Assembly: GCF_019633745.1 (NCBI RefSeq)
Contig: NZ_CP037968.1
Span: forward strand, 2,300,789 to 2,364,788
From: Methanofollis formosanus
GTDB lineage: Archaea > Halobacteriota > Methanomicrobia > Methanomicrobiales > Methanofollaceae
DNA: 64,000 nt
Direction of reading: 5' to 3'
Made by a program: the position numbers and the translations under genes. This document shows positions 25,424-33,981 of the stretch, one piece after another; within the stretch, counting starts at the first letter, position 1, and every line of letters begins with the position of its first letter. The notes beneath the pieces are model-generated. The model saw only the letters and a program-made list of their open reading frames with translations. It had not been told where the DNA came from and did no database searches.

Positions 25424-25870
25424 ATGTTCATATTTGTGAACGGACTCCTTTGAAGCTGCCGGTATTTTTCTGGAGCAGGCCGGTGTCACGATCTCATCAT
25501 CGCGCCTATTCTGGGATCAACAGGTCGATCATCCGGACAACGATCCGGGATGACATTCCTCCGCTCAGATCTGCATTTCAAAACCTCGCGACGATCTGAG
25601 AGCAGAGAAAACCGGGGAGAGGTCTCTGTCCCGTGGCGAGTCAAGAACAAAAGGTTGTCAATAGATACAATTGAACGATAGTGCTGGTCTCTGTGCGGGG
25701 TTTTGGTCTTCGAAGATTTTCAATTTATTCGACTCGCTCTGTTTGTCCCCCTGGTCATCCTGGCGCAATGGATAGAGCCAGAAACGGCCCCCCAGAGAGA
25801 AGAGATGCCGGTACGGGATCGGCAAAACGATGAATCAACTCTTCTGTCGAAAGACTGATGAAGAGGGGGG
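25424..25870. other. Gap without recognisable gene
   Basis: Divergent promoter region between the minus-strand HTH-MNT/HEPN pair and the plus-strand MntA/HepT pair. No gene or clear repeat was recognised. Confidence 0.5.
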
Positions 25871-26230
25871 ATGAATAGTCACAGCAAGAGCGAGGGAGAA
25901 ATGCCGAGATATACCTTGACCGAGAAGATCTGTGAGACCATCGTTCGCGTCCTGACACAGAACGATGCCGAGCGGATCGCAATCTTTGGTTCCTATGCAC
26001 GGGGAGAGGCCGGTGCACAGAGTGACATTGACATCCTGGTCAGATTCGCCCGCACAAAAAGCCTCCTCCAGCTTGTGCGGATCGAAGACGACCTCAGGGT
26101 CGCCCTCCAGAGAAACGTCGATCTCGTCACGGAACATGCGGTCAGCCCCTACCTCGCCGATGCGATACACCGTGACGAAGTGGTGATCTATGACGCCGGA
26201 AGATCCCGCCTACCTCCATCATATTCTTGA
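25871..26230 (+). CDS. mntA: MntA-type nucleotidyltransferase antitoxin
   Basis: 119 residues from ATG 25871 behind GAGGGGGG; ATG 25901 behind GGGAG is equally possible. 'RIAIFGSYARGEAGAQSDIDILV' holds the motif, 'RNVDLVTE' the third acidic strand. It overlaps the following hepT gene by 41 bases. Its sequence is distinct from the duplicated copies on either side, so it is an independent module. Confidence 0.85.
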   Translation: MNSHSKSEGEMPRYTLTEKICETIVRVLTQNDAERIAIFGSYARGEAGAQSDIDILVRFARTKSLLQLVRIEDDLRVALQRNVDLVTEHAVSPYLADAIHRDEVVIYDAGRSRLPPSYS

Positions 26231-26615
26231 CGCCATCGTCAACATTGAGAATTTTTCCCGGGACATTGCGTCGGCGGAAGAACTCAGAGACCGCCCCCTT
26301 GAGCGTGCCGGAATCGAGCGGATGCTCACGATCATCGGCGAGGCTGCAAAGAATATCTCGCCGCAACTGCGCAAGAGTTATCCTGAAATCCCCTGGAAAG
26401 AGATCGCAGGCATGCGGGACAAGATCGTTCATCACTACTTTGGTGTGGACTATGAAGCAGTATTCCTGACCGTACAGGACGACACATCCCCCTGCTCAAG
26501 CAGGGCATTCTGGCAATCCTCGATGAAACCACCACATAAATCCCGCCAGGCAGAGATGATCGACGTTATGATAGGTGCCTGGATCGAGCGAGGCCGCCAC
26601 CATGCGGCAGGGTAG
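26190..26615 (+). CDS. hepT: HepT-type HEPN toxin with frameshifted C-terminus
   Basis: 141 residues as read. The HEPN core is intact: 'YLHHILDAIVNIENFSRDIA', 'ERMLTIIGEAAKNIS' and 'IAGMRDKIVHHYFGV' (R-x4-H-x-Y). After 'FLTVQDD' the sequence leaves the family; an extra two bases near 26482-26486 shift the frame. Without them the protein would end '...IPLLKQGILAILDETTT' at 26539, a normal HepT tail. The catalytic helix precedes the shift, so residual function is possible. Confidence 0.78.
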   Translation: MTPEDPAYLHHILDAIVNIENFSRDIASAEELRDRPLERAGIERMLTIIGEAAKNISPQLRKSYPEIPWKEIAGMRDKIVHHYFGVDYEAVFLTVQDDTSPCSSRAFWQSSMKPPHKSRQAEMIDVMIGAWIERGRHHAAG

Positions 26616-26750
26616 GCCTGCATTAGACCCGATCTCCGTCCTTATCCGATGAGTTCGCCCGGCTGGAGGAGAGTTCGGCATCAGATGCCGGAGATGGGAA
26701 CGACCCCCTGGCAACCCTTATCCTCCTCTATTCAGATAAGAGAAGATCAG

Positions 26751-27041
26751 ATGAGCCTGTATGCAGATGTGCTGGAAAAAAGGGAAGAAATCCTGCGGGT
26801 CGCAGCAGGCCACGGCGCCCGTACGATCCGGCTCTTCGGCTCGGCTGTCAGGGGTGAGGAGACCCCGGAGAGCGACATCGATCTGCTCGTTGAATTTGAA
26901 CCTGGACGAAATCTCCTCGATCACGTTGCCCTCGTCCAGGACCTGGAGGATCTGCTCGGCCGCACGGTCGACGTCGTGACCGAGGGTGGACTGCACTGGT
27001 ATATCAGGGACCGCATCCACGAGGAGGCCGTCCCCCTGTGA
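26751..27041 (+). CDS. mntA: MntA-type nucleotidyltransferase antitoxin, duplicated copy 2
   Basis: 96 residues, differing from the copy at 23943 by very few residues (for example FGSAVRG against FGSGVRG). Motif 'FGSAVRGEETPESDID' intact. The shared DNA starts ~50 bases before the ATG, including AGAGAAGATCAG. Its stop overlaps the GTG of a hepT gene that is itself frameshifted. Confidence 0.85.
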   Translation: MSLYADVLEKREEILRVAAGHGARTIRLFGSAVRGEETPESDIDLLVEFEPGRNLLDHVALVQDLEDLLGRTVDVVTEGGLHWYIRDRIHEEAVPL

Positions 27042-27371
27042 AAGACGACCGGCTGTATCTCATCCATATCCTCGAGTGTGCCGGCAGACACCCGGGGAGG
27101 TCGGGACGCATTCATGGCATCCCCGATGGTGCAGGATGCGGTGATCCGGAACTTCGAGATCATCGGCGAGGCGGTGAAGCAGGTCTCGGAAAAGGTGAAA
27201 GAAAAACGTCCCGACGTCCCCTGGCGTGCGATTGCCGGCCTTCGGGATATCCTGATCCATCGGTATATGGGGGTGGACCTGGACGCCGTGTGGGACGTCG
27301 TCGAACAGGATCTCCCTGCACTGAAGCGGGCAGTTACAGAGATCCTGGATGCGCTACAGCAGGATCCCTGA
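27038..27371 (+). pseudogene. HepT with 11-base deletion (copy 2)
   Basis: Starts GTG 'KDDRLYLIHILECAGR', then lacks 11 bases that copy 1 has (GATCGAGTCCT), shifting the frame. The remainder is intact in the new frame from about 27078, with 'RNFEIIGEAVKQVSEKVK', 'IAGLRDILIHRYMGVDLDAV' (R-x4-H-x-Y) and a normal C-terminus at 27371. An internal ATG at 27117 could give an N-terminally shortened protein. Confidence 0.8.
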
Positions 27372-27443
27372 ACCGGAGACGATCGAGGGCTGCGCTTTTT
27401 TGAAAAATGTCCTCTCTTTCCAGAAAAGGATGGACCCTGACAG

Positions 27444-27899
27444 TCAGTCCCGGGTGTCGGCCGCGGCATCCCGGCTGCGCAAAAATGCCTCGATCTCCTG
27501 CCTGAACTGAGCGAAATCTCCGATATGCTCCTGCAGGATCGCAAACGTGAGGGCATCGTCGATCGCTCCGTAGCGGTGGACGACGATGTTTCTGAACCCT
27601 TTCATCGCCTTGAGGTTCGTGAGCATCCCTCTGCTGAGGACCCCCTGCTGGATCAGGTGGTCGACGATATCCTCGTCCGTGCCGGGCACGCCGAGGCGGA
27701 GGTCGGTGTTGAGCATCGCACAGATATCGAAGACATTCTCAATGGCATATTCGATCCTCTTGTAGATGCCGTCCCTGACGATCCCGAGCCTGGTGAATGC
27801 CCCGGCCGAATCAGGCAGATGCTCCCGGACCATGCCGATGCTCTCGGTCATCTCCTGAAGTTTGGTCCTGATGGCGGCACTCCTGATGGGTCCGTTCAT
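27444..27899 (-). CDS. hepT: HepT-type HEPN ribonuclease toxin
   Basis: 151 residues, intact. 'YKRIEYAIENVFDICAMLN', 'DLRLGVPGTDEDIVDHLI' and 'LKAMKGFRNIVVHRYGAIDD' with R-x4-H-x-Y. Start overlaps the stop of the upstream nucleotidyltransferase by 4 bases. This gene is the reference for the decayed copy at 21665-21957. Confidence 0.87.
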   Translation of the reverse strand: MNGPIRSAAIRTKLQEMTESIGMVREHLPDSAGAFTRLGIVRDGIYKRIEYAIENVFDICAMLNTDLRLGVPGTDEDIVDHLIQQGVLSRGMLTNLKAMKGFRNIVVHRYGAIDDALTFAILQEHIGDFAQFRQEIEAFLRSRDAAADTRD

Positions 27900-28288
27900 G
27901 GCATCGCCCGCTCCCCGATATAGTCATAGAGGCGGTGTTTGAATGCGTCGAATTCCCTGATGGTCTCGACGGCGACGTCGTACAAAAACCGCTCGTCAGG
28001 GCAGTAGAGCACCCGGCCGCGCAAGCACTCCACCCGCACATAGAGCGGGAGCTGCTGAAAAATCTGGAGGTCGTACCGATCGCTGAAGAGCTCTGCAAGC
28101 GCGAGAAACCTGAACCTCGACGCCTCCGCGGGACTTCCGTCGAAGAAGACACAGAGGTCGATATCTGATCCCTCTCTTGCATCGCCCCGGGCGACCGAAC
28201 CGTAGAGGATGACGAAACGGACTTTCTTGAACCCCTCGACTGTTCGAAGCCTCTCGATTGCCTCTTCCACTGCAGACACCTGGTGCAC
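27896..28288 (-). CDS. mntA: MntA-type nucleotidyltransferase antitoxin, start uncertain
   Basis: 'VRFVILYGSVARGDAREGSDIDLCVFF' holds the GS...D-x-D motif, and 'RYDLQIFQQLPLYVR' follows. No ATG lies close upstream in frame; a GTG at 28288 ('HQVSAVEEAIERL') is the nearest usable start, and the frame remains open well beyond it (family-like residues 'GRQKNYETKDLSS' precede). Either the start codon is unusual or the 5' end was altered where the gene meets the ATPase fragment. Partner of the hepT gene at 27444. Confidence 0.75.
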   Translation of the reverse strand: MHQVSAVEEAIERLRTVEGFKKVRFVILYGSVARGDAREGSDIDLCVFFDGSPAEASRFRFLALAELFSDRYDLQIFQQLPLYVRVECLRGRVLYCPDERFLYDVAVETIREFDAFKHRLYDYIGERAMP

Positions 28289-28412
28289 GTAGTAAGAGGA
28301 TAGGTCTTTCGTCTCATAATTCTTCTGGCGGCCGGGCAGATACGCCGTGCCGTCCGCCTGGAAGATCCGGGCGGCCGCACCAGAAGACCTGGACTCGACG
28401 TCCTTGAGGCGC

Positions 28413-28904
28413 TCATCTCCGGACTGCTTCCGCTCTGATCTCTTCGACCCGTGCCATACAGTCGTCAAGGTCGAGAAAGATATCCTCGCTCTCCGGAACC
28501 TGGTGCGAGAACGACCGCACAACGACGCAGAAGTGCTCCTCCCGCCGCAACCCTGCGATGACCTCGGCGGCATCGACCCCGTCCTGCCCCCTGCACTCGC
28601 AGAAGAGGATCCGGTGTTCGTCCTCGGCGAGGCAGACAATATCGATCTCCTCTCCCCGGTGCCACTCGCTCCCGATCCTGGTGAAGACGAACGGCAGGAG
28701 GCCGTGCCGGTTGAAGGAGTCGAAGAGGTCCGTCACCATGCCCTCGAAGTGCTTGCCGACGTAGCGCGCAAAGTGCGGCCGCACGTATCGGTCCACGATC
28801 AGTGGTGCGTTGCCGCGCTCAAGGGTATCGAGGTAGGGATTGACGAATGAAAACCAGAAGTCAAAGAGGTTGTCCGAGAGAAAGTAGAGGCCTTTTCTGC
28901 TCCT
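28413..28904 (-). pseudogene. Archaeal ATPase of the DUF234 type, C-terminal fragment
   Basis: About 163 residues in one frame: 'RKGLYFLSDNLFDFWFSFV', 'YLDTLERGN', 'FARYVGKHFEGMVTDLF', 'FVFTRIGSEWHRGEEIDIV' and 'FCECRGQ'. This is the C-terminal DUF234 nuclease-like region of archaeal AAA-type ATPases (the GxxWHRGEEIDIV and E-x-K/R pattern). A stop at 28905-28907 bounds it upstream; the P-loop ATPase domain is gone. Confidence 0.7.
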
Positions 28905-29310
28905 CTACCCTTCGGTCACAGGGATGCGCCGGTGCACCAGCTTCAGATCGATGAGGCCGATCCTGTGGTTCCTTCGGTGGAAACGGCTGTACGGTGAATG
29001 AGTGAGGAGGAGTTCCTGCCTCCTCGCGGCATCTGATCGGTCCCGGTCGAGTTCGCCATCGGCAGGAACGATTCTCCGCGGCCAGATATCTGAATCGTTC
29101 AATGGCATTCGAGTGGCGACCTTCTGGTACTGATCTGGGTGTGGTGAGGAATGCGAGCAATCTGATGATCTGCTCTCTGTGGTCTCTCACTCCGGTCGTG
29201 AGGGGGGGAAGGCAACAGAGGTTTCCTGCAGGACCACTCCTTATGGGCCCCATTCAATCGTCGTGATGCCACTCCCCGCAGACCCTGATCCCTCCGATTC
29301 CTGCAAACAG
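28905..29310. other. Gap without recognisable gene
   Basis: Right edge of the toxin-antitoxin island. Short open frames only; no family recognised. Confidence 0.5.
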
Positions 29311-29324
29311 AATCTTTATAGAAT
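29311..29324 (+). promoter_or_regulatory. TATA element of the beta-propeller gene
   Basis: AATCTTTATAGAAT, 23-36 bases before the ATG at 29347. The spacing predicts a leader of only a few bases. Confidence 0.55.
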
Positions 29325-29346
29325 CCTCAGACAATAGTCAGGACAC

Positions 29347-30975
29347 ATGCGGTGCGTGATCGTCCTCCTCTGGACCTGTCTCCTCCTTGCCGGCCTGCCT
29401 GGCGGCGCCCTGGCAGGGGGCCCCCTCTGGAATTTTTCGGCGCCTTCAGAGATCACCGGCCTCTCCCTCACGCCGGACGGGAGGTATGTCCTCCTCGGCG
29501 GGGAGCGGCTCTGCCTTCTTGCCGGCGACGGCACCCCTATCTGGAAGGAGTGGTCGGCGGAGATGACCGCCTGCTCGGCAGACGGCCATTTGGTCGCCGG
29601 GATAGATGGCCCGCAGCTCACCCTCTTTGACGGGGACGCGGGCGTGCTCTGGAGGCAGGAATTGGCTGCAGACACGGCGGCCCTCGCCCTCGCCTCGGAC
29701 GGCTCGCGCCTGGCGATCGCGGACCGGATCGGCGAGGTGCACTTCTACGACCGCGACGGAACCTGCCGCGCCACCGTCGACACCAGGGGCGACCCCGACG
29801 ACGACGACGACGAGACCGAGGTCCAGTCCTGGATCCAGGACCTCGCCCTCTCGGAGAAGGCCGCCTATGCCGCGGTCATCTCCAGCCGCGGCCTCTTCTA
29901 TTATACCGGCACCGGCCGGAAACTCTGGGCGCACGAGGGTGAACTGGAGGGCGGCACCGCCGTCGCGGTCTCCAGGAGCGGCGACGAGATCGCCGCCGCC
30001 TCGGACGCCCGGGTCCGCCTCCTGAACCGCACCGGTGCGCTCCTCTGGGAGCACCGCACCCACCGCCCGGTTACGGCCCTGGCGATCTCCGGCGACGGTT
30101 CCCGCGTCCTCGCCGGTTCGCAGGACAACACGCTCACCTGTTTCGATCGCGAGGGCGAGCAGCTCTGGACCTTCACCGCCGGCGGCTGGATCCGGGATGT
30201 CGCCGTCTCGGAGAACGGCTCTCGCGTCCTTGCCGGGTCCATGGACCAGCAGGCCTCCCTCTTCGACGGCGAGGGGCACCTGCTCGGGGCCCACCCCCTC
30301 GGCGGCTGGGTCGACCATGTCGCCCTCACCGCCGACGGCACTGCAGGCGTCGCCGCCGCCTCCCGGGAGGTGATCGGGTTTTCGACGGCGGCGGTCGCCG
30401 CCGCCACCCCGGCCCCGACGGTCGAGGCCCCGGTGACGGAGACGCAGACGACCGAGCAGCCGACCACCGTCACCCCGACGACGCCGGTCCCGACGACCAC
30501 AACCGCAGCGGCCGCTCCTCCCGAACAGGCGAGCGGTGGCGACGCCGGGGTGATGCCCCTCCTCCTGGCCGGCCTCCTGATCGGAGGGGTGGCCCTCGGT
30601 GCCGGGTACTGGCACCGGCGCCGTCGACAGGTGCCCTCCCCGCCGGTGGAAGTATCCGCACCGGCAGAGGTGCCGCCTCCCGCGGTGGAGAGGGCGGCGC
30701 CTGTCGCACGCTGGGAGTCCGCGCTGGAGGACGGCAGGACGAGGGAAGCGGCCCGGCTCCTCCTGCAACAGATGAACGCCCTCATCGAGGAGCGTACCGG
30801 AACCCGGATCCTCCGCACCGCCGACGCCCTGGACGCCTGCCCTGAGGAGCAGCGCAAAGACCTGGCGACGTTCTTCGCGCTCGCCGACCGCCTCCTCTAT
30901 GCCCCGCCCATCCCCGAGAAGGATGAGGTGGAGGCGCTCGCGGCGGCGTACCGCCGGCTTGCTGAGGAGATTTGA
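29347..30975 (+). CDS. Membrane-anchored extracytoplasmic beta-propeller protein
   Basis: 542 residues. Signal peptide 1-23 ('VIVLLWTCLLLAGLPGGALA'); residues ~25-345 contain 6-7 WD40/PQQ-like blades with repeats such as 'SGDGSRVLAGSQDNTL' and 'SENGSRVLAGSMDQQ', plus a run of five Asp at ~151-155; residues ~350-398 are a Thr/Pro/Ala stalk; ~402-421 a membrane helix ('VMPLLLAGLLIGGVALGAGY') followed by RRRR; ~430-542 a cytoplasmic helical tail. A sensor or surface-binding protein linking outside to inside is inferred; no catalytic residues are seen. High GC, chromosomal character, own promoter. Confidence 0.75.
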   Translation: MRCVIVLLWTCLLLAGLPGGALAGGPLWNFSAPSEITGLSLTPDGRYVLLGGERLCLLAGDGTPIWKEWSAEMTACSADGHLVAGIDGPQLTLFDGDAGVLWRQELAADTAALALASDGSRLAIADRIGEVHFYDRDGTCRATVDTRGDPDDDDDETEVQSWIQDLALSEKAAYAAVISSRGLFYYTGTGRKLWAHEGELEGGTAVAVSRSGDEIAAASDARVRLLNRTGALLWEHRTHRPVTALAISGDGSRVLAGSQDNTLTCFDREGEQLWTFTAGGWIRDVAVSENGSRVLAGSMDQQASLFDGEGHLLGAHPLGGWVDHVALTADGTAGVAAASREVIGFSTAAVAAATPAPTVEAPVTETQTTEQPTTVTPTTPVPTTTTAAAAPPEQASGGDAGVMPLLLAGLLIGGVALGAGYWHRRRRQVPSPPVEVSAPAEVPPPAVERAAPVARWESALEDGRTREAARLLLQQMNALIEERTGTRILRTADALDACPEEQRKDLATFFALADRLLYAPPIPEKDEVEALAAAYRRLAEEI

Positions 30976-31672
30976 TCAAGGATTGAAACGAGGGGGATCT
31001 TCCCCCTCACGCGATGAGATTGCAACTCCTATTTCGGGCTTCGCGTTCAGGTCATGGACTATCACAAGCACATGGCGCTGGGAGGGACGCACCTCGTAAA
31101 GAAGAACTCTATCTCGAACCATGATTTTTTTGCCGTAAGGTCATCCCAAAAGTATCGGAGAAATGAATCTTTGTCTGGATCAAAGCCCATCATTCTGGGA
31201 ATTCTGAACAGATCTTTCTTGCAGGGGGGAGAAAACTCGCATCTCTCCATGGATGGAGATTGGCGAGGGACGAAACCTCCTCTTCATGTTCATATCTCCG
31301 CCTTCCTGGTCCTATCGCAATCCCGTGGGTTCCGGGAACAGCGCCCTTTCCACGATTGATGGGTGGAAGGCGTGATGATCAGATGTGCCGCCTCCATCAC
31401 AGAACCTTTCCTGCCTTCTCGCGCCGTGGGCGAAACTCCCGAGATCATCCCTGGATGAGGATAGGCAGGGGCGGCAGGCGTAGAGGATTTCAGGTTGTAT
31501 CTCCCTGCCACAGGGAGAAGGATCCAGGATCGATTCTTCCATACTCCAGAGGACTGTGACACGAGATTTTCATCTGGTATGCTTGAGACGTGCTCTCGAA
31601 TCATGAGCGATTCAACAGAACCCAGAAATCGGCATTACAGAGATTGGAGGAGGCATGAGATCTAGAGGGAGC
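30976..31672. repeat. Gene-free stretch built of dispersed repeats
   Basis: Contains the repeat ATCCCAAAAGTATC...ATGAATCTT (31143-31173, also at 61065-61090), a GCCTTCCTGG...CCTATCGCAATCCCG module (31293-31325) related to GC-rich palindromes elsewhere, and the IS5-end-like arm at 31558-31624 ending in TTCAACAGAACCC. No gene seen. Confidence 0.65.
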
Positions 31673-31688
31673 TAATATATTTATATGG
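31673..31688 (+). promoter_or_regulatory. TATA element of the main glycan operon
   Basis: TAATATATTTATATGG, about 55 bases before the GTG at 31742. It is the only strong TATA-like sequence before the ten-gene plus-strand unit. Confidence 0.6.
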
Positions 31689-31741
31689 AGTTATTTATTG
31701 TGGCCCTGTAGGCACAAAAAATTTGGGGGGGACTGGAAGCA

Positions 31742-32734
31742 GTGCTATGGTCTACTCAGAGGATGATAAGTCCTCGAGTTACGTTATCGTCTGTTGGTGA
31801 AAATAATACCAATATCACAATAGGCCACGCCAGGCGACGGGTCGCGGTTGTTGTACCGGCGTATAATGAGGAGCTTGTCATCGGCACTGTCATCCTCCGC
31901 GCCCGCCAACACACCGATCTCGTCATCGTCGTCGACGACGGTTCCAGAGACCGCACCGCCGAGATTGCCGACCTCGCCGGTGCCGAGGTGATCCGGATGC
32001 CGCGGAATGGCGGCAAGGCCTCCGCTCTTATGGCTGGCCTCAAGCACGCCCGCGGTCTCGACGTCGCGGCGGCTGTCATGATGGATGGCGACGGCCAGCA
32101 CGACCCTGCCACGATCCCGACTGTCCTCGCTCCTGTCCTTGCCGGCAATGCCGACCTCGTCATTGGCTCTCGCTTCCTCGACAAGAAGGCAGGAATCCCG
32201 GCCTACCGTCGCTTTGGTCAGGAGTTGCTCACCTTCGCCACCAACGTCGGAAGCGCTTGTCCAACCCGCGATTCCCAGTCCGGCTTTCGGGCCCTTTCCG
32301 GGCGGGCCCTCGAAAACCTCGACTTCGTTTCTGAAGGGTATGCGATCGAATCCGATATGATCGCCCACTTCGCCAGCCGCGGTCTTGTGATCACTGAGGT
32401 ACCGATCTCGGTGCGCTACGACGTCCCGAATCAGCACAAGATGAACCCCCTCTCTCATGGCTTCGGGGTACTGGCCACGATCGTCGGGCTCATCGGCTAC
32501 AAGCGCCCGCTGTTCAGCTTCGGGATTCCCGGCCTCCTCCTCATATGTATCGGTATCGGCTCTGGGATCTATACCTTCTCTGAGTTTTACGAGACCGCTC
32601 AGTTTCACTTCATCGTCTTCATGGTGGGTATCTCCGCTCTCCTCCTTGGTCTTCTGCTGATGACTGCGGGCTTGATCCTCCGCTCACTCGTTCAAATTAT
32701 GAAGAGCACGCAGTCTCGACAAGAGGTTTCCTAA
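31742..32734 (+). CDS. Polyprenyl-phosphate glycosyltransferase (GT2, DPM1-like)
   Basis: 330 residues. GT2 catalytic domain at ~33-240: 'VVVPAYNEELVIGTVI', 'IVVDDGSRDRTAEIA', 'MMDGDGQHDPATIP', 'GSRFLDKKAG' and 'DSQSGFRAL'. Two C-terminal membrane helices (about 253-275 and 287-315) place it with dolichyl-phosphate glucose/mannose synthases that load the lipid carrier. GTG start at 31742 has GGAAG upstream; ATG at 31763 is an alternative. First gene of the operon; two bases separate it from the next gene. Confidence 0.88.
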   Translation: MLWSTQRMISPRVTLSSVGENNTNITIGHARRRVAVVVPAYNEELVIGTVILRARQHTDLVIVVDDGSRDRTAEIADLAGAEVIRMPRNGGKASALMAGLKHARGLDVAAAVMMDGDGQHDPATIPTVLAPVLAGNADLVIGSRFLDKKAGIPAYRRFGQELLTFATNVGSACPTRDSQSGFRALSGRALENLDFVSEGYAIESDMIAHFASRGLVITEVPISVRYDVPNQHKMNPLSHGFGVLATIVGLIGYKRPLFSFGIPGLLLICIGIGSGIYTFSEFYETAQFHFIVFMVGISALLLGLLLMTAGLILRSLVQIMKSTQSRQEVS

Positions 32735-32736
32735 CT

Positions 32737-33981
32737 ATGAAGATCTTGCGTGTTGTATCTGATCTTTATCCTTCTGTGGTTGGTGGTATCGGCCTCCACG
32801 CCCATGAGATGTCACATCTTCAGGCACGCAATGGACATGATGTCACTGTCATGACCTTTAGGACAGATACCTCTCAATTTCTGATTGAAAAGAGAGACGG
32901 ATATCGTCTTGTCAGATCTGATGCTCCATTTCAAATTTTTGGAAATACGATCTCATTCTCTCTTTTTTTCCAACTTCTCAGGTGCTGGAACTCCTATGAT
33001 ATCGTTCATGCCCACTCGCACATGTTCTTCTCCACCCTCCTCTGCGCTCTCGCACGAAAGTTTCGAAAATCTCCTCTGGTCGTCACCAATCACGGCCTTG
33101 TATCACAGACCGCACCCGGCTGGCTGCAGCGGTTCTATATCCCGACGATGGGAAAATGGGTCTTTCAGTCGGCGGATGCGATCATCTGTTACACCGAAAT
33201 CGAACGATCCCAGGTGATCGATCTGGGTGTATCTCCTTCCAGGATCCATGTCATCCACAACGGCATCGATACGGATGTTTTCGTTCCGTCAGCATCGTGT
33301 AACCCCAAAAAACAGATCCTCTGGATCGGGCGGTTTGCTCCGGGAAAAGGTGTAGAATACCTCCTCAAAGGATTTCAGATCTTTGCTCGAGAGCATCCTG
33401 ACTATACTCTAATGATGGTGGGCAGCGGTCCGTTGAGGGATAAATTCATCAAGAGTATTAGAGAGGGGGGCCTTGAGGATAAGATCGTTCTCCGCGAATT
33501 CGTTCCAAATGATGAACTCCTGGGGTTGTATCATGATTCGTGTCTCTTTGTGCTTTCAAGCCTTGAAGAAGGAGTCCCTAGGACGATTCTTGAGGCAATG
33601 GCCTGTGCCAGGCCGGTGGTCTGTACCGAACTCCCCCAACTTATCGATGTTGTCGGAAGATGTGGGATCCTGATTCCTCTCAAGAATTCTGAAGCACTGG
33701 CAGGTGCTCTCTCAAAAATAGTCTGCAATCCTCGTATTGCCCGTGCTCTTGGGAATTCCGGGAGAAACAATGTGGTTTCACGCTATTCCTGGGATGATAC
33801 GGTCTGCAAAACTCTTCGGCTCTATGAATCACTTGTTAGATCCTGTTCGCCGGGGGATCAGATCTCAGAGGTCAGGAATCCGAGGGAGGATCAAGAAAAG
33901 AGGCCTGGATCCCATGACTCCGAGAGAATAGGGTGTCACCGTGAATTGGCCCCATATCAATCGAGAGGTGAGAGGCGATGA
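32737..33981 (+). CDS. Glycosyltransferase family 4
   Basis: 414 residues. 'ILRVVSDLYPSVVGGIGLHA' at the start is the GT4 acceptor-side loop; 'ILWIGRFAPGKGVEYLLKG', 'MMVGSGPLRDKF' and 'EEGVPRTILEAMACARPVV' form the donor site with the E-x7-E motif. The last ~45 residues are charged and unlike the family, suggesting an extension after the natural end. Its stop overlaps the ugd start (ATGA). Confidence 0.88.
   Translation: MKILRVVSDLYPSVVGGIGLHAHEMSHLQARNGHDVTVMTFRTDTSQFLIEKRDGYRLVRSDAPFQIFGNTISFSLFFQLLRCWNSYDIVHAHSHMFFSTLLCALARKFRKSPLVVTNHGLVSQTAPGWLQRFYIPTMGKWVFQSADAIICYTEIERSQVIDLGVSPSRIHVIHNGIDTDVFVPSASCNPKKQILWIGRFAPGKGVEYLLKGFQIFAREHPDYTLMMVGSGPLRDKFIKSIREGGLEDKIVLREFVPNDELLGLYHDSCLFVLSSLEEGVPRTILEAMACARPVVCTELPQLIDVVGRCGILIPLKNSEALAGALSKIVCNPRIARALGNSGRNNVVSRYSWDDTVCKTLRLYESLVRSCSPGDQISEVRNPREDQEKRPGSHDSERIGCHRELAPYQSRGERR

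Noticed and set aside
25740-25800. tRNA-like start (TGGCGCAATGGATAGAGCC)
   Set aside because: No matching acceptor stem, TPsiC arm or CCA-proximal pairing downstream; an isolated D-arm-like string.
29446-30768. A 440-codon open frame antisense to the beta-propeller gene
   Set aside because: High GC leaves long frames open on the opposite strand; its translation is repetitive in Gly, Arg, Ala and Pro and resembles no family, while the plus-strand protein has a signal peptide, blades and a membrane helix.
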